DNA of 28,747 bases from Planctomycetota bacterium (GCA_027063065.1 JAMOSO010000053.1:1-28747); one strand, 5' to 3'. Counted from the first letter of the stretch, positions 12,965 to 21,754 are shown. Made by a program: numbers and translations. The notes: generated by a model from the sequence alone, not told the origin.

Positions 12965-15154
12965 ATGGATCAATCATATCTACGCCTGTCTACCTTAGTA
13001 TTAGCTATATTTGTTGGTGTTATTTTTTTTGTTTTTTCAAAACATTTAAAGGTACCAACTGTCGTTTTATTATTACTTGGTGGCTTATTAATGGGGCCCG
13101 AAGGCATGGGCGTAATCCACCCAGAGACATTGGGTCCAAGCTTACAATTAATTATAACCCTTAGTGTTGCAATTATTTTATTTGAGGGTGGACTTACATT
13201 AAACCCACAGGGCATTAAACAAGCACCTACTATCATTTGGGCCTTATTGACTGTTGGGGTATTAGTAACTTGGTTAGGTGCTTCAGCTTTAATCTATTAC
13301 TTTCTGCACCATTCTATACCTATGTCGTTATTGGCAGGAAGTTTAATTATTGTAACTGGACCAACTGTAATAGGTCCATTGTTAAAAAAAATCAATATCA
13401 AAGATAAGTTATTTAACATATTACATTGGGAAGGTGTTTTAGTTGATCCTATTGGGGTATTTATTGCCATTTTATGCTTTGAATGGTTGACAATTGAAGG
13501 TTCTGTAATATCGCACTTTTTAGTCTTAGCAGAACGTTTATTAGTTGGCATAATTATTGGCGTTGTAGGTGGTAGGACAATCAATTCTTTATTGCGTAAA
13601 AATATCATACCACAAGCACAGATTAATATTTTTGTATTTGCTTCAGCACTTTTGCTATTTGGGGTGTCGGATTTTTTTGTTCACGAGGCTGGTATATTAG
13701 CAGTAGTAATTGCAGGTTTGATTTTAGGGTGGTCAAACCCTCCACACCTTAAAGATATTAAACAATTTAAATCAGAATTAACTGAAATAGCTATCGCACT
13801 AGTTTTTATTTTATTAGCTGCCAATTTAAAATTAAATAATTTTTCTAATCTCGGTTGGAATATTATTTATGTGTTAGTAGGGATTGTGTTTTTAATTAGG
13901 CCTATTAGTATTTTTATATGCGGAATAGGTAGTGGACTAAGCATAAAAGAAAAATTGTTTTTAAGTAGCTTTGCCCCTCGTGGTGTTGTTGCCGGATCAA
14001 TGGCATCTCTATTTGGGGTACGCCTAAGCACCCAAGGTCATCCAAACGCCGTTTTTTTAGAATCATTTACATTTGCTGTAATTGCTACAACCATAGTTAT
14101 TCAAGGCTTAAGTGCAGGCGCATTAGCCAACATTTTAAAAGTACAAGCCGCTGAAAAAAAAGGTTGGCTTATTGTTGGAGCTCATCATTTTAGCGAAGTT
14201 ATTGCCAAATTCATAACACGCAATACTGGTGGACTATGCGTAATTGTTGACACAAATAAAGAAGCTTTGCAAATTTGCAAACAACATGGTTTTAATACTA
14301 TCGAAGCTAACGCATTATCTACTGAAATATTACCACCTATATACGGCCAAACAATCGGAAATATTTTAGCTTTAACGGATAACAGAGAGTTAAACCAACT
14401 AATTTGTGAAAACTGGGCAGATGAAATCGACAGTGCCAATTTAAATAGATGGTCAAGCGCAACCATCGAAGATGAAATTAAATTAGGTGGTAAAGGGCGC
14501 GCACTATGGCCAACACTGAGTAGACCAACACAAATAGCATACGACATAGAAAACAACCATGCGATTGTAAGGCAAGTAAAAAAACAAGACACACAAAATT
14601 TAGCAAAATCAAATCAGATATTGATGTCGATAGAAAACAATAAAATTATTTTTGATAAAACCAATAACACATTAGATGCCTTGGTGTATTTACCAATAGC
14701 CCACTCCTTAGTTTCTCTATTGCCACCTAGACATATTTTTTACTTTTCTCCCATGGACTACAATCAAATATTGGCAAAAGTTATTGAAAAAGTTGCTAAT
14801 TTATATCCTGCGTTTCCAAAAGACTATGTCAAAACTAATTTACTGCAACGAGAAAATAAATTTCCAACAACTCTTGCTAATGGTGTAGCTGCACCACACA
14901 TACATTGCCCTAACTTAACTAAGCCATACTGTTTTATAGCACATATACCAAATGGTATTGATTTAAAAACATTTGATGGACATAAAATCCATCTAATGTT
15001 TATCTTGCTAAGTCCAAACGATCAACCTGAATTACATTTAAAATTATTAGCTGAGATTGCCACTATTGGTTCTGATCTAAAACTTATACAACAATTAATA
15101 GCTCAACGTGATTCAGAATTATTTACTGCTCTTTTATCTAAAAATTTAAATTAA
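12965..15154 (+). CDS. CPA1-type cation:proton antiporter fused to nucleotide-binding and PTS EIIA domains
   Basis: Residues ~1-390 are a polytopic Na+/H+ (or K+/H+) antiporter domain of about 12 membrane segments, with LLLLGGLLMGPEGMG, IILFEGGL, LIIVTGPTVIGPLL and the WEGVLVDPIGV motif. Residues ~395-510 resemble a TrkA-N/RCK nucleotide-binding fold (GWLIVGAHHFSEVIAKF). Residues ~590-725 match a PTS EIIA type-2 (PtsN-like) domain: RENKFPTTLANGVAAPHIHCP, with the phosphorylatable position at His645, and a C-terminal SPNDQPELHLKLLAEIA. The architecture suggests cation efflux gated by nucleotide and by a phosphotransfer signal. The start at 12965 fits the promoter spacing; an ATG at 12959 directly abuts the -10 box. 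Confidence 0.88.
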   Translation: MDQSYLRLSTLVLAIFVGVIFFVFSKHLKVPTVVLLLLGGLLMGPEGMGVIHPETLGPSLQLIITLSVAIILFEGGLTLNPQGIKQAPTIIWALLTVGVLVTWLGASALIYYFLHHSIPMSLLAGSLIIVTGPTVIGPLLKKINIKDKLFNILHWEGVLVDPIGVFIAILCFEWLTIEGSVISHFLVLAERLLVGIIIGVVGGRTINSLLRKNIIPQAQINIFVFASALLLFGVSDFFVHEAGILAVVIAGLILGWSNPPHLKDIKQFKSELTEIAIALVFILLAANLKLNNFSNLGWNIIYVLVGIVFLIRPISIFICGIGSGLSIKEKLFLSSFAPRGVVAGSMASLFGVRLSTQGHPNAVFLESFTFAVIATTIVIQGLSAGALANILKVQAAEKKGWLIVGAHHFSEVIAKFITRNTGGLCVIVDTNKEALQICKQHGFNTIEANALSTEILPPIYGQTIGNILALTDNRELNQLICENWADEIDSANLNRWSSATIEDEIKLGGKGRALWPTLSRPTQIAYDIENNHAIVRQVKKQDTQNLAKSNQILMSIENNKIIFDKTNNTLDALVYLPIAHSLVSLLPPRHIFYFSPMDYNQILAKVIEKVANLYPAFPKDYVKTNLLQRENKFPTTLANGVAAPHIHCPNLTKPYCFIAHIPNGIDLKTFDGHKIHLMFILLSPNDQPELHLKLLAEIATIGSDLKLIQQLIAQRDSELFTALLSKNLN

Positions 15155-15209
15155 ATTTAAACAATTTTTTTAATAACTTAATATAGATTAATTTATTTAT
15201 CTTAATTTT

Positions 15210-16106
15210 ATGGGAACAAATATGAAACTTATCGACGGTAAAAAAATATCTACACAAATCAAAGAAGAATTAAGCCAAGAAGTATTAAAATTAAAACAAG
15301 ATTTTCCTAACGGACCTGGATTAGCAGTTATTTTGGTTGGAGATGATCCAGCTAGTCAAGTGTATGTACGCAATAAGCAACGTTCTTGTCAACAAATTGG
15401 TATACGTTCTATCGAACATAAATTACCTGCTCAAACTAGCGAAGAAGATTTATTACAATTGGTAAAAGATTTAAACAATGACAAAAATGTAGATGGCATA
15501 CTTGTACAATTACCTTTGCCTAAGCATATTGATGAAGACAAAGTTATTGAAAGTATTGAGCCTACTAAAGACGTTGACGGTTTTCATCCTACCAATGTTG
15601 GTAAAATGATGATTGGTCAAGAGACTTTTTTACCTTGTACACCTTATGGGATACAAGAATTATTACGTTATTCTAACATTGAAACATCTGGAAAACATGT
15701 TGTGGTTGTAGGACGTAGTAATATAGTTGGCAAACCAATTGCAATGATGATGGTTCAAAAAGGTACAACTGCAAATGCAACTGTAACTATCACCCATAGT
15801 CGCACTGCTGATTTAACTGCAGAATGTCAAAGAGCTGATATTTTAATAGCTGCCATAGGTATGCCAAAATTTATAAAAGGCAATATGGTTAAAGATGGTG
15901 TAGTAGTTATTGATGTCGGTATCAATCGTATCAAAGATTGCTCAACAAAAACTGGAACACGTTTAGTGGGTGATGTTGATTTTGAAGAAGTAAGCCAAAA
16001 AGCCTCAGCTATCACACCAGTTCCAGGCGGAGTTGGTCCGATGACAATCGCTATGCTAATGGTTAATACAATCAGTAGTTTTAAACGACGCAACAACCTT
16101 AAATAG
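15210..16106 (+). CDS. folD: methylenetetrahydrofolate dehydrogenase/cyclohydrolase
   Basis: Bifunctional enzyme interconverting 5,10-methylene-THF, methenyl-THF and 10-formyl-THF in one-carbon metabolism. The catalytic YVRNK gives Y52 and K56. QLPLPKHIDEDKV and DVDGFHPTNVGK are family signatures, as are the NADP-binding GRSNIVGKPIAMMM and the C-terminal PVPGGVGPMTIAML. The length is normal. A second ATG at 15222 (MKLIDGKK) fits family N-termini equally well or better. TATCTT at 15198-15203 would start transcription at 15210. folC follows after 13 bases, so the two folate genes are co-transcribed. Confidence 0.95.
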   Translation: MGTNMKLIDGKKISTQIKEELSQEVLKLKQDFPNGPGLAVILVGDDPASQVYVRNKQRSCQQIGIRSIEHKLPAQTSEEDLLQLVKDLNNDKNVDGILVQLPLPKHIDEDKVIESIEPTKDVDGFHPTNVGKMMIGQETFLPCTPYGIQELLRYSNIETSGKHVVVVGRSNIVGKPIAMMMVQKGTTANATVTITHSRTADLTAECQRADILIAAIGMPKFIKGNMVKDGVVVIDVGINRIKDCSTKTGTRLVGDVDFEEVSQKASAITPVPGGVGPMTIAMLMVNTISSFKRRNNLK

Positions 16107-16119
16107 CAACATCAAATAA

Positions 16120-17301
16120 ATGGCTAAATTAAGCTATACTGCGGCCCTTAAAATTTTAGAGGGTCGCACCAATTTTGAAAAAGAAATGCCCGCCAACAAA
16201 ACAGCTTTTAAACATGCTGTGATGCAAAAATTTATGCAACTTAATCCTCAGGTAAATAATTTAAAAATTATTCACATTGCTGGCACTAAAGGCAAAGGTA
16301 GCACTGCGGCTATGACACATGCTATAATCAGACAAAATGGTTATTCCTGCGGATTGTTTACATCACCACATTTAATTCATTGGCAAGAACGCATACGTAT
16401 TAATGATAGCAATATTAGCAACGAGGCTTTTTGTTGTCATATGGACTATTTAACAAAAATAAAATTCTTAGATCAACCAACATATTTTGAATATCTAACA
16501 ATGCTTGCCCTGTTAGAATTTAATGCACAAAAAATGGATTTTGTAATTCTTGAAACTGGCCTAGGCGGACGCTTAGATACCACTAATATCATCAAACCTA
16601 CAATCTGTGCCATTACACGCATAAGTAAAGATCACTGCTCTATCTTGGGCAACACTATAAGTAAAATAGCTAAAGAAAAAGCCGGGATTATCAAACTAAA
16701 CACCCCTATTGTTACAGGAGAACAACATTGGCGTGTTAAAAACATCATCAAAGAAGTTGCCTTGCAAAATAATGCCCAATTATTTACTGCCGCCGCCTAT
16801 AATTGGGCACCTTTAGTAGGACAACATCAAAGACAAAATTTTGGTATTAGCGTATGTATAATTAATATTTTAAAACAAATGGGATTTAATCTTAGCCAAC
16901 CTAAACAGCCTTTACGGGTAAATTGGCAAGGTAGATTTCAATATATTAAAAAAAATCCGATTATAATTATTGATGGTTCACACAATCCTGATTCTACTAA
17001 AGTTCTAATAAAAACTTGGAATACAGAAATTGGCAATAAATTTGATTTATATTTTGGAAGCACAAACGACAAAGATTGGCAAAGTTCATTAAAGATTTTA
17101 AAGCCATATATAAACCAAGCTTACTTTGTATCAATAAACTCTAAACGCAGTGTTTTACCAAATAAATTAATGCAATTTGCCAATCAATTAGGTATTAAAT
17201 CACAAATAGGTGTAGTGGATGATATTAAATATACAAAAAATTCAACTTTATGTTGTGGTTCTTTATATTTAGTTGGTAAAATTTTATCTCTCAACTTTTA
17301 A
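16120..17301 (+). CDS. folC: folylpolyglutamate/dihydrofolate synthase
   Basis: Mur-ligase-like enzyme that adds glutamate to folates (and, in many bacteria, makes dihydrofolate from dihydropteroate). The ATP loop HIAGTKGKGSTAAM (55-61 core) is followed by LFTSPHLIHWQERIRIN, the family's folate-binding stretch. LETGLGGRLDTTN and ISKDHCSILG are further FolC signatures, and IDGSHNPDST marks the C-terminal ligase domain. The length of 393 residues is slightly short but complete. It lies 13 bases after folD with no Shine-Dalgarno site. The adjoining folD supports the folate role. Confidence 0.93.
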   Translation: MAKLSYTAALKILEGRTNFEKEMPANKTAFKHAVMQKFMQLNPQVNNLKIIHIAGTKGKGSTAAMTHAIIRQNGYSCGLFTSPHLIHWQERIRINDSNISNEAFCCHMDYLTKIKFLDQPTYFEYLTMLALLEFNAQKMDFVILETGLGGRLDTTNIIKPTICAITRISKDHCSILGNTISKIAKEKAGIIKLNTPIVTGEQHWRVKNIIKEVALQNNAQLFTAAAYNWAPLVGQHQRQNFGISVCIINILKQMGFNLSQPKQPLRVNWQGRFQYIKKNPIIIIDGSHNPDSTKVLIKTWNTEIGNKFDLYFGSTNDKDWQSSLKILKPYINQAYFVSINSKRSVLPNKLMQFANQLGIKSQIGVVDDIKYTKNSTLCCGSLYLVGKILSLNF

Positions 17302-17361
17302 TATGTAAAAAGCGATAAAATTATATATAGTAAAATATTAAATAATAATAAAAGAGGACTT

Positions 17362-18975
17362 ATGCCAAAATTAACCTATCATATCAAAGCTCATACACAA
17401 ACAATTGATCTTAACTTAGAAGAAGGCGATGAATTTTTTATTGGTCGTGGAGAAAACGCGGATTTAACAGTTATAGACCGCGAAATGAGTCGTATTCACG
17501 CAAAGATTTATTACATCGCAGATACATATACACTAGTAGATTGTAATAGTATAAATGGTGTGATTGTTAATGATGTTAGTGAATCAGAAGTTGTTTTAAA
17601 TGACTTAAGTGAATTTACACTTGGAAATACAATTTTTACATTTCACTTGCTAGATATTGATATCTCTAGTGCTTGCACTGTTGAAGCTTCTCTAGATGCT
17701 ATTTATGATGTAAAAAATAACAAATCAAGTAATAAACCAAAGAATATGCGCTTAATTGGCGAAGGCTTAGAATTTAACGGTATTAAAATCGAACAAACAC
17801 TTAATCGCCGTGGCATTGCCCATACTTTTAGAGGCTATCAGGCTGATATTGCCAGAACAATATCAATTAAATTCTTGCAAACAAAATTAACCCAAGACCC
17901 AGAATATCCAGAATATTTTAATCGTATTATGAAATATGTAGTAGCTATGAATGCTCACCCACTAATGGCTAAAATATTTGAATATGGCAATTATAATGGA
18001 TTTTTTTACCTTGTTGGCGAGTGGGTTGACGGCAGTTCTGCCGAAAGAATTTTACATCAAAATGGACCTCTTAATCCAAAGCAAGTTGTTGATATTGCAT
18101 TAGCTGCATCAGAAATGATTAAGTATTTAAAAGAGAGCAATACAGTTAATGGACAAATCAAACCGTCTAACATAGTTATAAATCATGGGCATCCACCTCG
18201 TTTTTTATGTGGCGGTTTAATGAATTTAGTTAAACCAGAATTAATTAATAAAGTTAAAAACCAATTAGAATTTCCATATTTTTCAAGCCCAGAACAAATA
18301 GATACAAGTCTTGGCCACATAACATCCGCATCTGATGTTTATTCTTTAGGTGCTACATTGTATTACCTACTAAGTGGTGAACCAGTATTTGATGGAAATA
18401 ATGCCGAAGATATAGAAAAATTACATTTAATTGCAAAACCAACTCCTTTGGTAAGTGTCGATTTTAAAATTCCTAATAAGTTAAAATCTTTAATTATGGG
18501 CATGCTTGAAAAAAAATCTGAACTTCGCCCAAGTATCGAACATATTATTGAAGTTTTAGAAAGTATCCAAGAAGAAGTTACTAAAGAGGCAAAAAAAGCA
18601 TCTCAACACGCTATTACAACAGAAATCCCACGCTCTAAACATAAAAGTTTAAAAGCAAGGCGTAATAAAGTAAAAGCCAAGCGTGATGCAAAAGCAGAAG
18701 TAACAACAAAACACACCCTAACTGAGGCCAGTGCTACTCGTATTCGCAAAAAAAAAGAAAAAGAAAAGCAATTTAAAATTATAGCATATATATGTTTAGC
18801 TTTTATTATACTGATATTATTTATGGCAGGAGTATATATTGCATCTCATGATCCAGCAGAAAAAGCACGTAAAAAAACTGAAGCATTGAATAAACAACAT
18901 TTAAATACACAAATAAAGACAACCATTATCTCTCAAGAAAAATTAAAAGAATTGTTAAAAAATAGTAAAAAATAA
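17362..18975 (+). CDS. FHA domain-pseudokinase membrane protein
   Basis: Residues ~20-100 are an FHA phosphothreonine-binding domain with intact GR (28-29), SRIH (43-46) and NG (65-66). Residues ~135-405 have a protein-kinase fold: ISIKFL supplies the ATP-binding Lys170, with later EWVDG hinge, SPEQ and DVYSLG motifs. The catalytic sites are lost. HRDLKPSN has become NGQIKPSN (Q265 in place of Asp), DFG has become CGG (283-285), and the glycine loop is degenerate. A Lys/Arg-rich linker (420-470) precedes one membrane helix (~472-494) and a short basic tail. It is therefore probably a membrane-anchored phospho-reader or scaffold rather than an active kinase. GAGG lies upstream of the ATG. It heads a tight cluster with cobC-like and cobU. 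Confidence 0.85.
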   Translation: MPKLTYHIKAHTQTIDLNLEEGDEFFIGRGENADLTVIDREMSRIHAKIYYIADTYTLVDCNSINGVIVNDVSESEVVLNDLSEFTLGNTIFTFHLLDIDISSACTVEASLDAIYDVKNNKSSNKPKNMRLIGEGLEFNGIKIEQTLNRRGIAHTFRGYQADIARTISIKFLQTKLTQDPEYPEYFNRIMKYVVAMNAHPLMAKIFEYGNYNGFFYLVGEWVDGSSAERILHQNGPLNPKQVVDIALAASEMIKYLKESNTVNGQIKPSNIVINHGHPPRFLCGGLMNLVKPELINKVKNQLEFPYFSSPEQIDTSLGHITSASDVYSLGATLYYLLSGEPVFDGNNAEDIEKLHLIAKPTPLVSVDFKIPNKLKSLIMGMLEKKSELRPSIEHIIEVLESIQEEVTKEAKKASQHAITTEIPRSKHKSLKARRNKVKAKRDAKAEVTTKHTLTEASATRIRKKKEKEKQFKIIAYICLAFIILILFMAGVYIASHDPAEKARKKTEALNKQHLNTQIKTTIISQEKLKELLKNSKK

Positions 18976-18976
18976 A

Positions 18977-19552
18977 ATGTCCAAAAAAATATTTTTATTG
19001 CGCCATGGAAAAACCAAAGAAAATATAAATGGCATATATCAAGGTAGTAGTAATACTAAATTGCTTAATCCTGATACCATGCTGAATATACAAGACAAAA
19101 TACAATCATTACAACTAGAAAGTATTTTATGTAGTCCTTTATTACGGGCAAAAGAAAGTGCTAATGCATTAAATCTTAATTTTGAAATATGCGATTTATT
19201 ACAAGAATGTAATATGGGGCAATGGGAACTTTTAAAATGGTCAGAAATAGCCAAACAATACCCCGATGACATTAAAACAATGGCTAATGATTATAATAAT
19301 TTTATTTTTCCAGAAGGTGAAAGTATTAAAAATTTTATTATGCGCATACAAAAAATAGCTGAAATTTTTAACCATTCTAAATGTAATAATATTTTAGCCA
19401 TTACACATGGTGGCATTATACGACATTTAATATGCCATTATCTGGGACTAGACTATAAAAATTATTTAATGTTTCACCCAAATAATGCCAGCTTAACTTG
19501 CCTAGAAATTAACAATGGACGAGGTATACTAAAATATATGGGCGTTGAATAA
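18977..19552 (+). CDS. cobC: histidine phosphatase, probable alpha-ribazole phosphatase
   Basis: Phosphoglycerate-mutase-like phosphatase. The phosphohistidine site is FLLRHGKTKEN (H10), with SPLLRAKESA, the acid ECNMGQWE (around residue 77) and the second histidine in ITHGG (~147). The fold is shared by many phosphatases. The assignment to alpha-ribazole-5'-phosphate dephosphorylation rests on the one-base overlap with cobU, the usual partner in cobalamin lower-loop assembly. The start lies one base after the pseudokinase stop. Confidence 0.75.
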   Translation: MSKKIFLLRHGKTKENINGIYQGSSNTKLLNPDTMLNIQDKIQSLQLESILCSPLLRAKESANALNLNFEICDLLQECNMGQWELLKWSEIAKQYPDDIKTMANDYNNFIFPEGESIKNFIMRIQKIAEIFNHSKCNNILAITHGGIIRHLICHYLGLDYKNYLMFHPNNASLTCLEINNGRGILKYMGVE

Positions 19553-20097
19553 TGGGTAAAATAATTTTAATCACAGGCGGTTGTCGCAGTGGCAAAAGTA
19601 AATTTGCCGAACAAAAATTAGCCTCAATTGGTGATAATGCCACATATATTGCTACAGCACCTGCTTTAGATACCGAAATGCAAGCCAGAATACAAAAGCA
19701 TCGCAATGATAGGCAAAAACGCAACTGGCAAACTATCGAAGAACAAATTAATTTGGCAAAAGCCATCGAACAAGCCAATAGCAATGTTTTAGTAGACTGC
19801 CTTACGCTATGGTTAAATAATTTATTATATAAAGCTCAATCTAACAATATAAAATTTACTGAAGATAGTATATTAGAACCTTGCCAAAAATTAATCCAAG
19901 TCATGCAAAAAAGTAATTTTACAACTATATTAGTTACCAATGAAATTGGCCTTGGCATCGTGCCAGAAAATGCTTGTACAAGATTATTTAGAGATTGCGC
20001 AGGACAAATATCCCAACAAATTGCTCATATTGCCGATGAAGTAATTTTTGTTGTTGCGGGTTTGCCTCTTTATATAAAAAATTCTAATAATCTTTGA
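19552..20097 (+). CDS. cobU: adenosylcobinamide kinase/guanylyltransferase
   Basis: Bifunctional enzyme that phosphorylates adenosylcobinamide and transfers GMP to it, activating it for attachment of the lower ligand. The P-loop ITGGCRSGKSKFAE lies at residues 6-19. YIATAPALDTEMQARIQKHRNDR holds the histidine region that carries the GMP intermediate, followed by WQTIEE. LVDCLTLWLNNLL and VTNEIGLGIVPEN..RLFRD are CobU signatures. The 181-residue length is normal. It starts at the last base of the cobC-like stop. cobS, cobT and corrin-ring genes are not in this window, so scavenging of cobinamide is suggested but not proven. Its end overlaps the convergent gene by 14 bases. Confidence 0.93.
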   Translation: MGKIILITGGCRSGKSKFAEQKLASIGDNATYIATAPALDTEMQARIQKHRNDRQKRNWQTIEEQINLAKAIEQANSNVLVDCLTLWLNNLLYKAQSNNIKFTEDSILEPCQKLIQVMQKSNFTTILVTNEIGLGIVPENACTRLFRDCAGQISQQIAHIADEVIFVVAGLPLYIKNSNNL

Positions 20098-21754
20098 TAA
20101 TATCCAAAAATTCTGCATAAGCTTTTGAAGAACTACCAAAACGTCGCTTAGGAAATTTTTTATTTAATTTTTTAACATAAGGTACAGCTTGAGATTTTAA
20201 GTTATATTTATCTATAATATCAATCGCTATTTGCAATAGCGGTAAAATCAAAACGCTATCTTTAACATTGTGCAAGCAACCAGTCATTGCCAAATTTAAA
20301 GCCTTAATCGCTCTGCCAGAATTGGCCAATTCTTGAGATTGTTTAATTAATAGCTTAATTTGTAAATCTGGTCGCATAGATAAAATTTTAAAAGTATTAT
20401 TATATATCTTTTGACGCAGTTTAAATGCATCCTTAGGGATAAAATTCATAATAGTTTTTTGCACACTAAGCACTTCATCAGGATATTTTTTTAATGATTT
20501 CACCGCTAAATTTAATTTTTTTAAAGCATCCTGTTTGCTCAATCTACCTAAATCTATCTCATTTTTAAGCATATCCCAAGAATAATCTGATAAGACATTT
20601 CTCTTTAAAGCAAATGTCATTAAAGCATAACATAAATCAGTATTGTCGATATTAGCCTTATAAATACGATTTGCTATTAAAGTATCAATATATTTATCAT
20701 ACTTTTTGGATACGGCAGCAAATTGTTGTTCTACACTTCTATCCAAAATCAAATATCGTGTTTGTGGATTAAACACTTGTCCAGTATAATACATATCTAA
20801 ACGATAACGCCCTGTAAATTGTAATAACGGTATTGATTTTTTAACCACTAAATAGCCAGCCCAAGCATGATAACCACCATAGCGCCCCCTGCCGTTTACC
20901 TTCATAGCAGGAACACCAAATGTTTTGGCAATCCTAGTTGCAAAATGACTTTGATCACCACAAATGCCTCTATACTGCTTAATATTTTGTAGCGTATAAC
21001 TTCTATTACCTATATTAGACTTATGTGTTATGATTTTTTGAAAATCATATTTAATATCCGAATATGCAGAACCTAAATTACCTCTTTTATTAGAATAATT
21101 AGTTAAAACCCAAGCAGTTTCATCAGGAGTAATATCATAATCAACTAAATATATTAATAACGGCCAACGCAATTCATTAGGCTTAAAAACCGATAACTTT
21201 AAAAAAGTTTTGCTAGTAAAATAGGCAAAGACTTCTAAAAAATCTAAGTGTGCAGGAAACTGTTTAACACTAAAACCCCATATAGACATAAATCGTGATG
21301 TAGTTATAGATTCTTGATTATCCCATACCACAGCAATAGCAATTGCTAAATGCATATATTTTTTAATTTTTTTAGGATATTTTTGATATAAAGCAAACAA
21401 AATATGACACGCTTGTGGTATATCATCATAAAGAGGATCTATTGCTGTTAAAAAAGCTTGCCTTATTTCTGGCTCTGTTTGTAACCAACTTAAAAATTTA
21501 ACATTTATTTTTTTTTGTTTTAATTGCTTATCAATACCATCTAAATAAGCCTGTTTTAAATCTTTAAAATTTTTTGATGTTATTTTTTTACTAATTTTTG
21601 TCGGCAGTTTTATATTTAGCTGGCAATTATTAGCAGGCAAATAACTTTTATACCTGCCAGGTGATGGATATTCGATAATAGGTTGTATATTTGCAAAAAC
21701 ATCTGTATTAAATGCACAAAGTAAAACAATTAAATATTTAAATATTTGTAACAT
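20084..21754 (-). CDS. exported transglutaminase-like cysteine protein
   Basis: The N-terminal 21 residues are a signal peptide (MLQIFKYLIVLLCAFNTDVFA), so the protein is periplasmic or exported. A transglutaminase-like core lies at ~255-325: QYRGICGDQSHFATRIAKTFG with C265, and GGYHAWAGYLV with H296. The third triad residue may be D320 in GRYRLDMYYTG. The ~200 residues before and the ~200 after are helical and repeat-like (TPR-style spacing in the C-terminal part) and belong to no family I recognise. Family members may crosslink or cleave peptides; the actual reaction is unknown. GGAG precedes the ATG by about five bases. It is divergent from the efflux operon and overlaps cobU at its 3' end. 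Confidence 0.8.
   Translation of the reverse strand: MLQIFKYLIVLLCAFNTDVFANIQPIIEYPSPGRYKSYLPANNCQLNIKLPTKISKKITSKNFKDLKQAYLDGIDKQLKQKKINVKFLSWLQTEPEIRQAFLTAIDPLYDDIPQACHILFALYQKYPKKIKKYMHLAIAIAVVWDNQESITTSRFMSIWGFSVKQFPAHLDFLEVFAYFTSKTFLKLSVFKPNELRWPLLIYLVDYDITPDETAWVLTNYSNKRGNLGSAYSDIKYDFQKIITHKSNIGNRSYTLQNIKQYRGICGDQSHFATRIAKTFGVPAMKVNGRGRYGGYHAWAGYLVVKKSIPLLQFTGRYRLDMYYTGQVFNPQTRYLILDRSVEQQFAAVSKKYDKYIDTLIANRIYKANIDNTDLCYALMTFALKRNVLSDYSWDMLKNEIDLGRLSKQDALKKLNLAVKSLKKYPDEVLSVQKTIMNFIPKDAFKLRQKIYNNTFKILSMRPDLQIKLLIKQSQELANSGRAIKALNLAMTGCLHNVKDSVLILPLLQIAIDIIDKYNLKSQAVPYVKKLNKKFPKRRFGSSSKAYAEFLDIIKDY

Noticed and set aside
14185-14592. 135-residue minus-strand ORF inside the antiporter gene
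   Set aside because: Opposite the well-supported cytoplasmic part of the antiporter, with no recognisable motif.
19552-20097. Cobalamin riboswitch upstream of cobC/cobU
   Set aside because: The genes are packed with one-base gaps after the pseudokinase gene, leaving no room for a B12-box leader.
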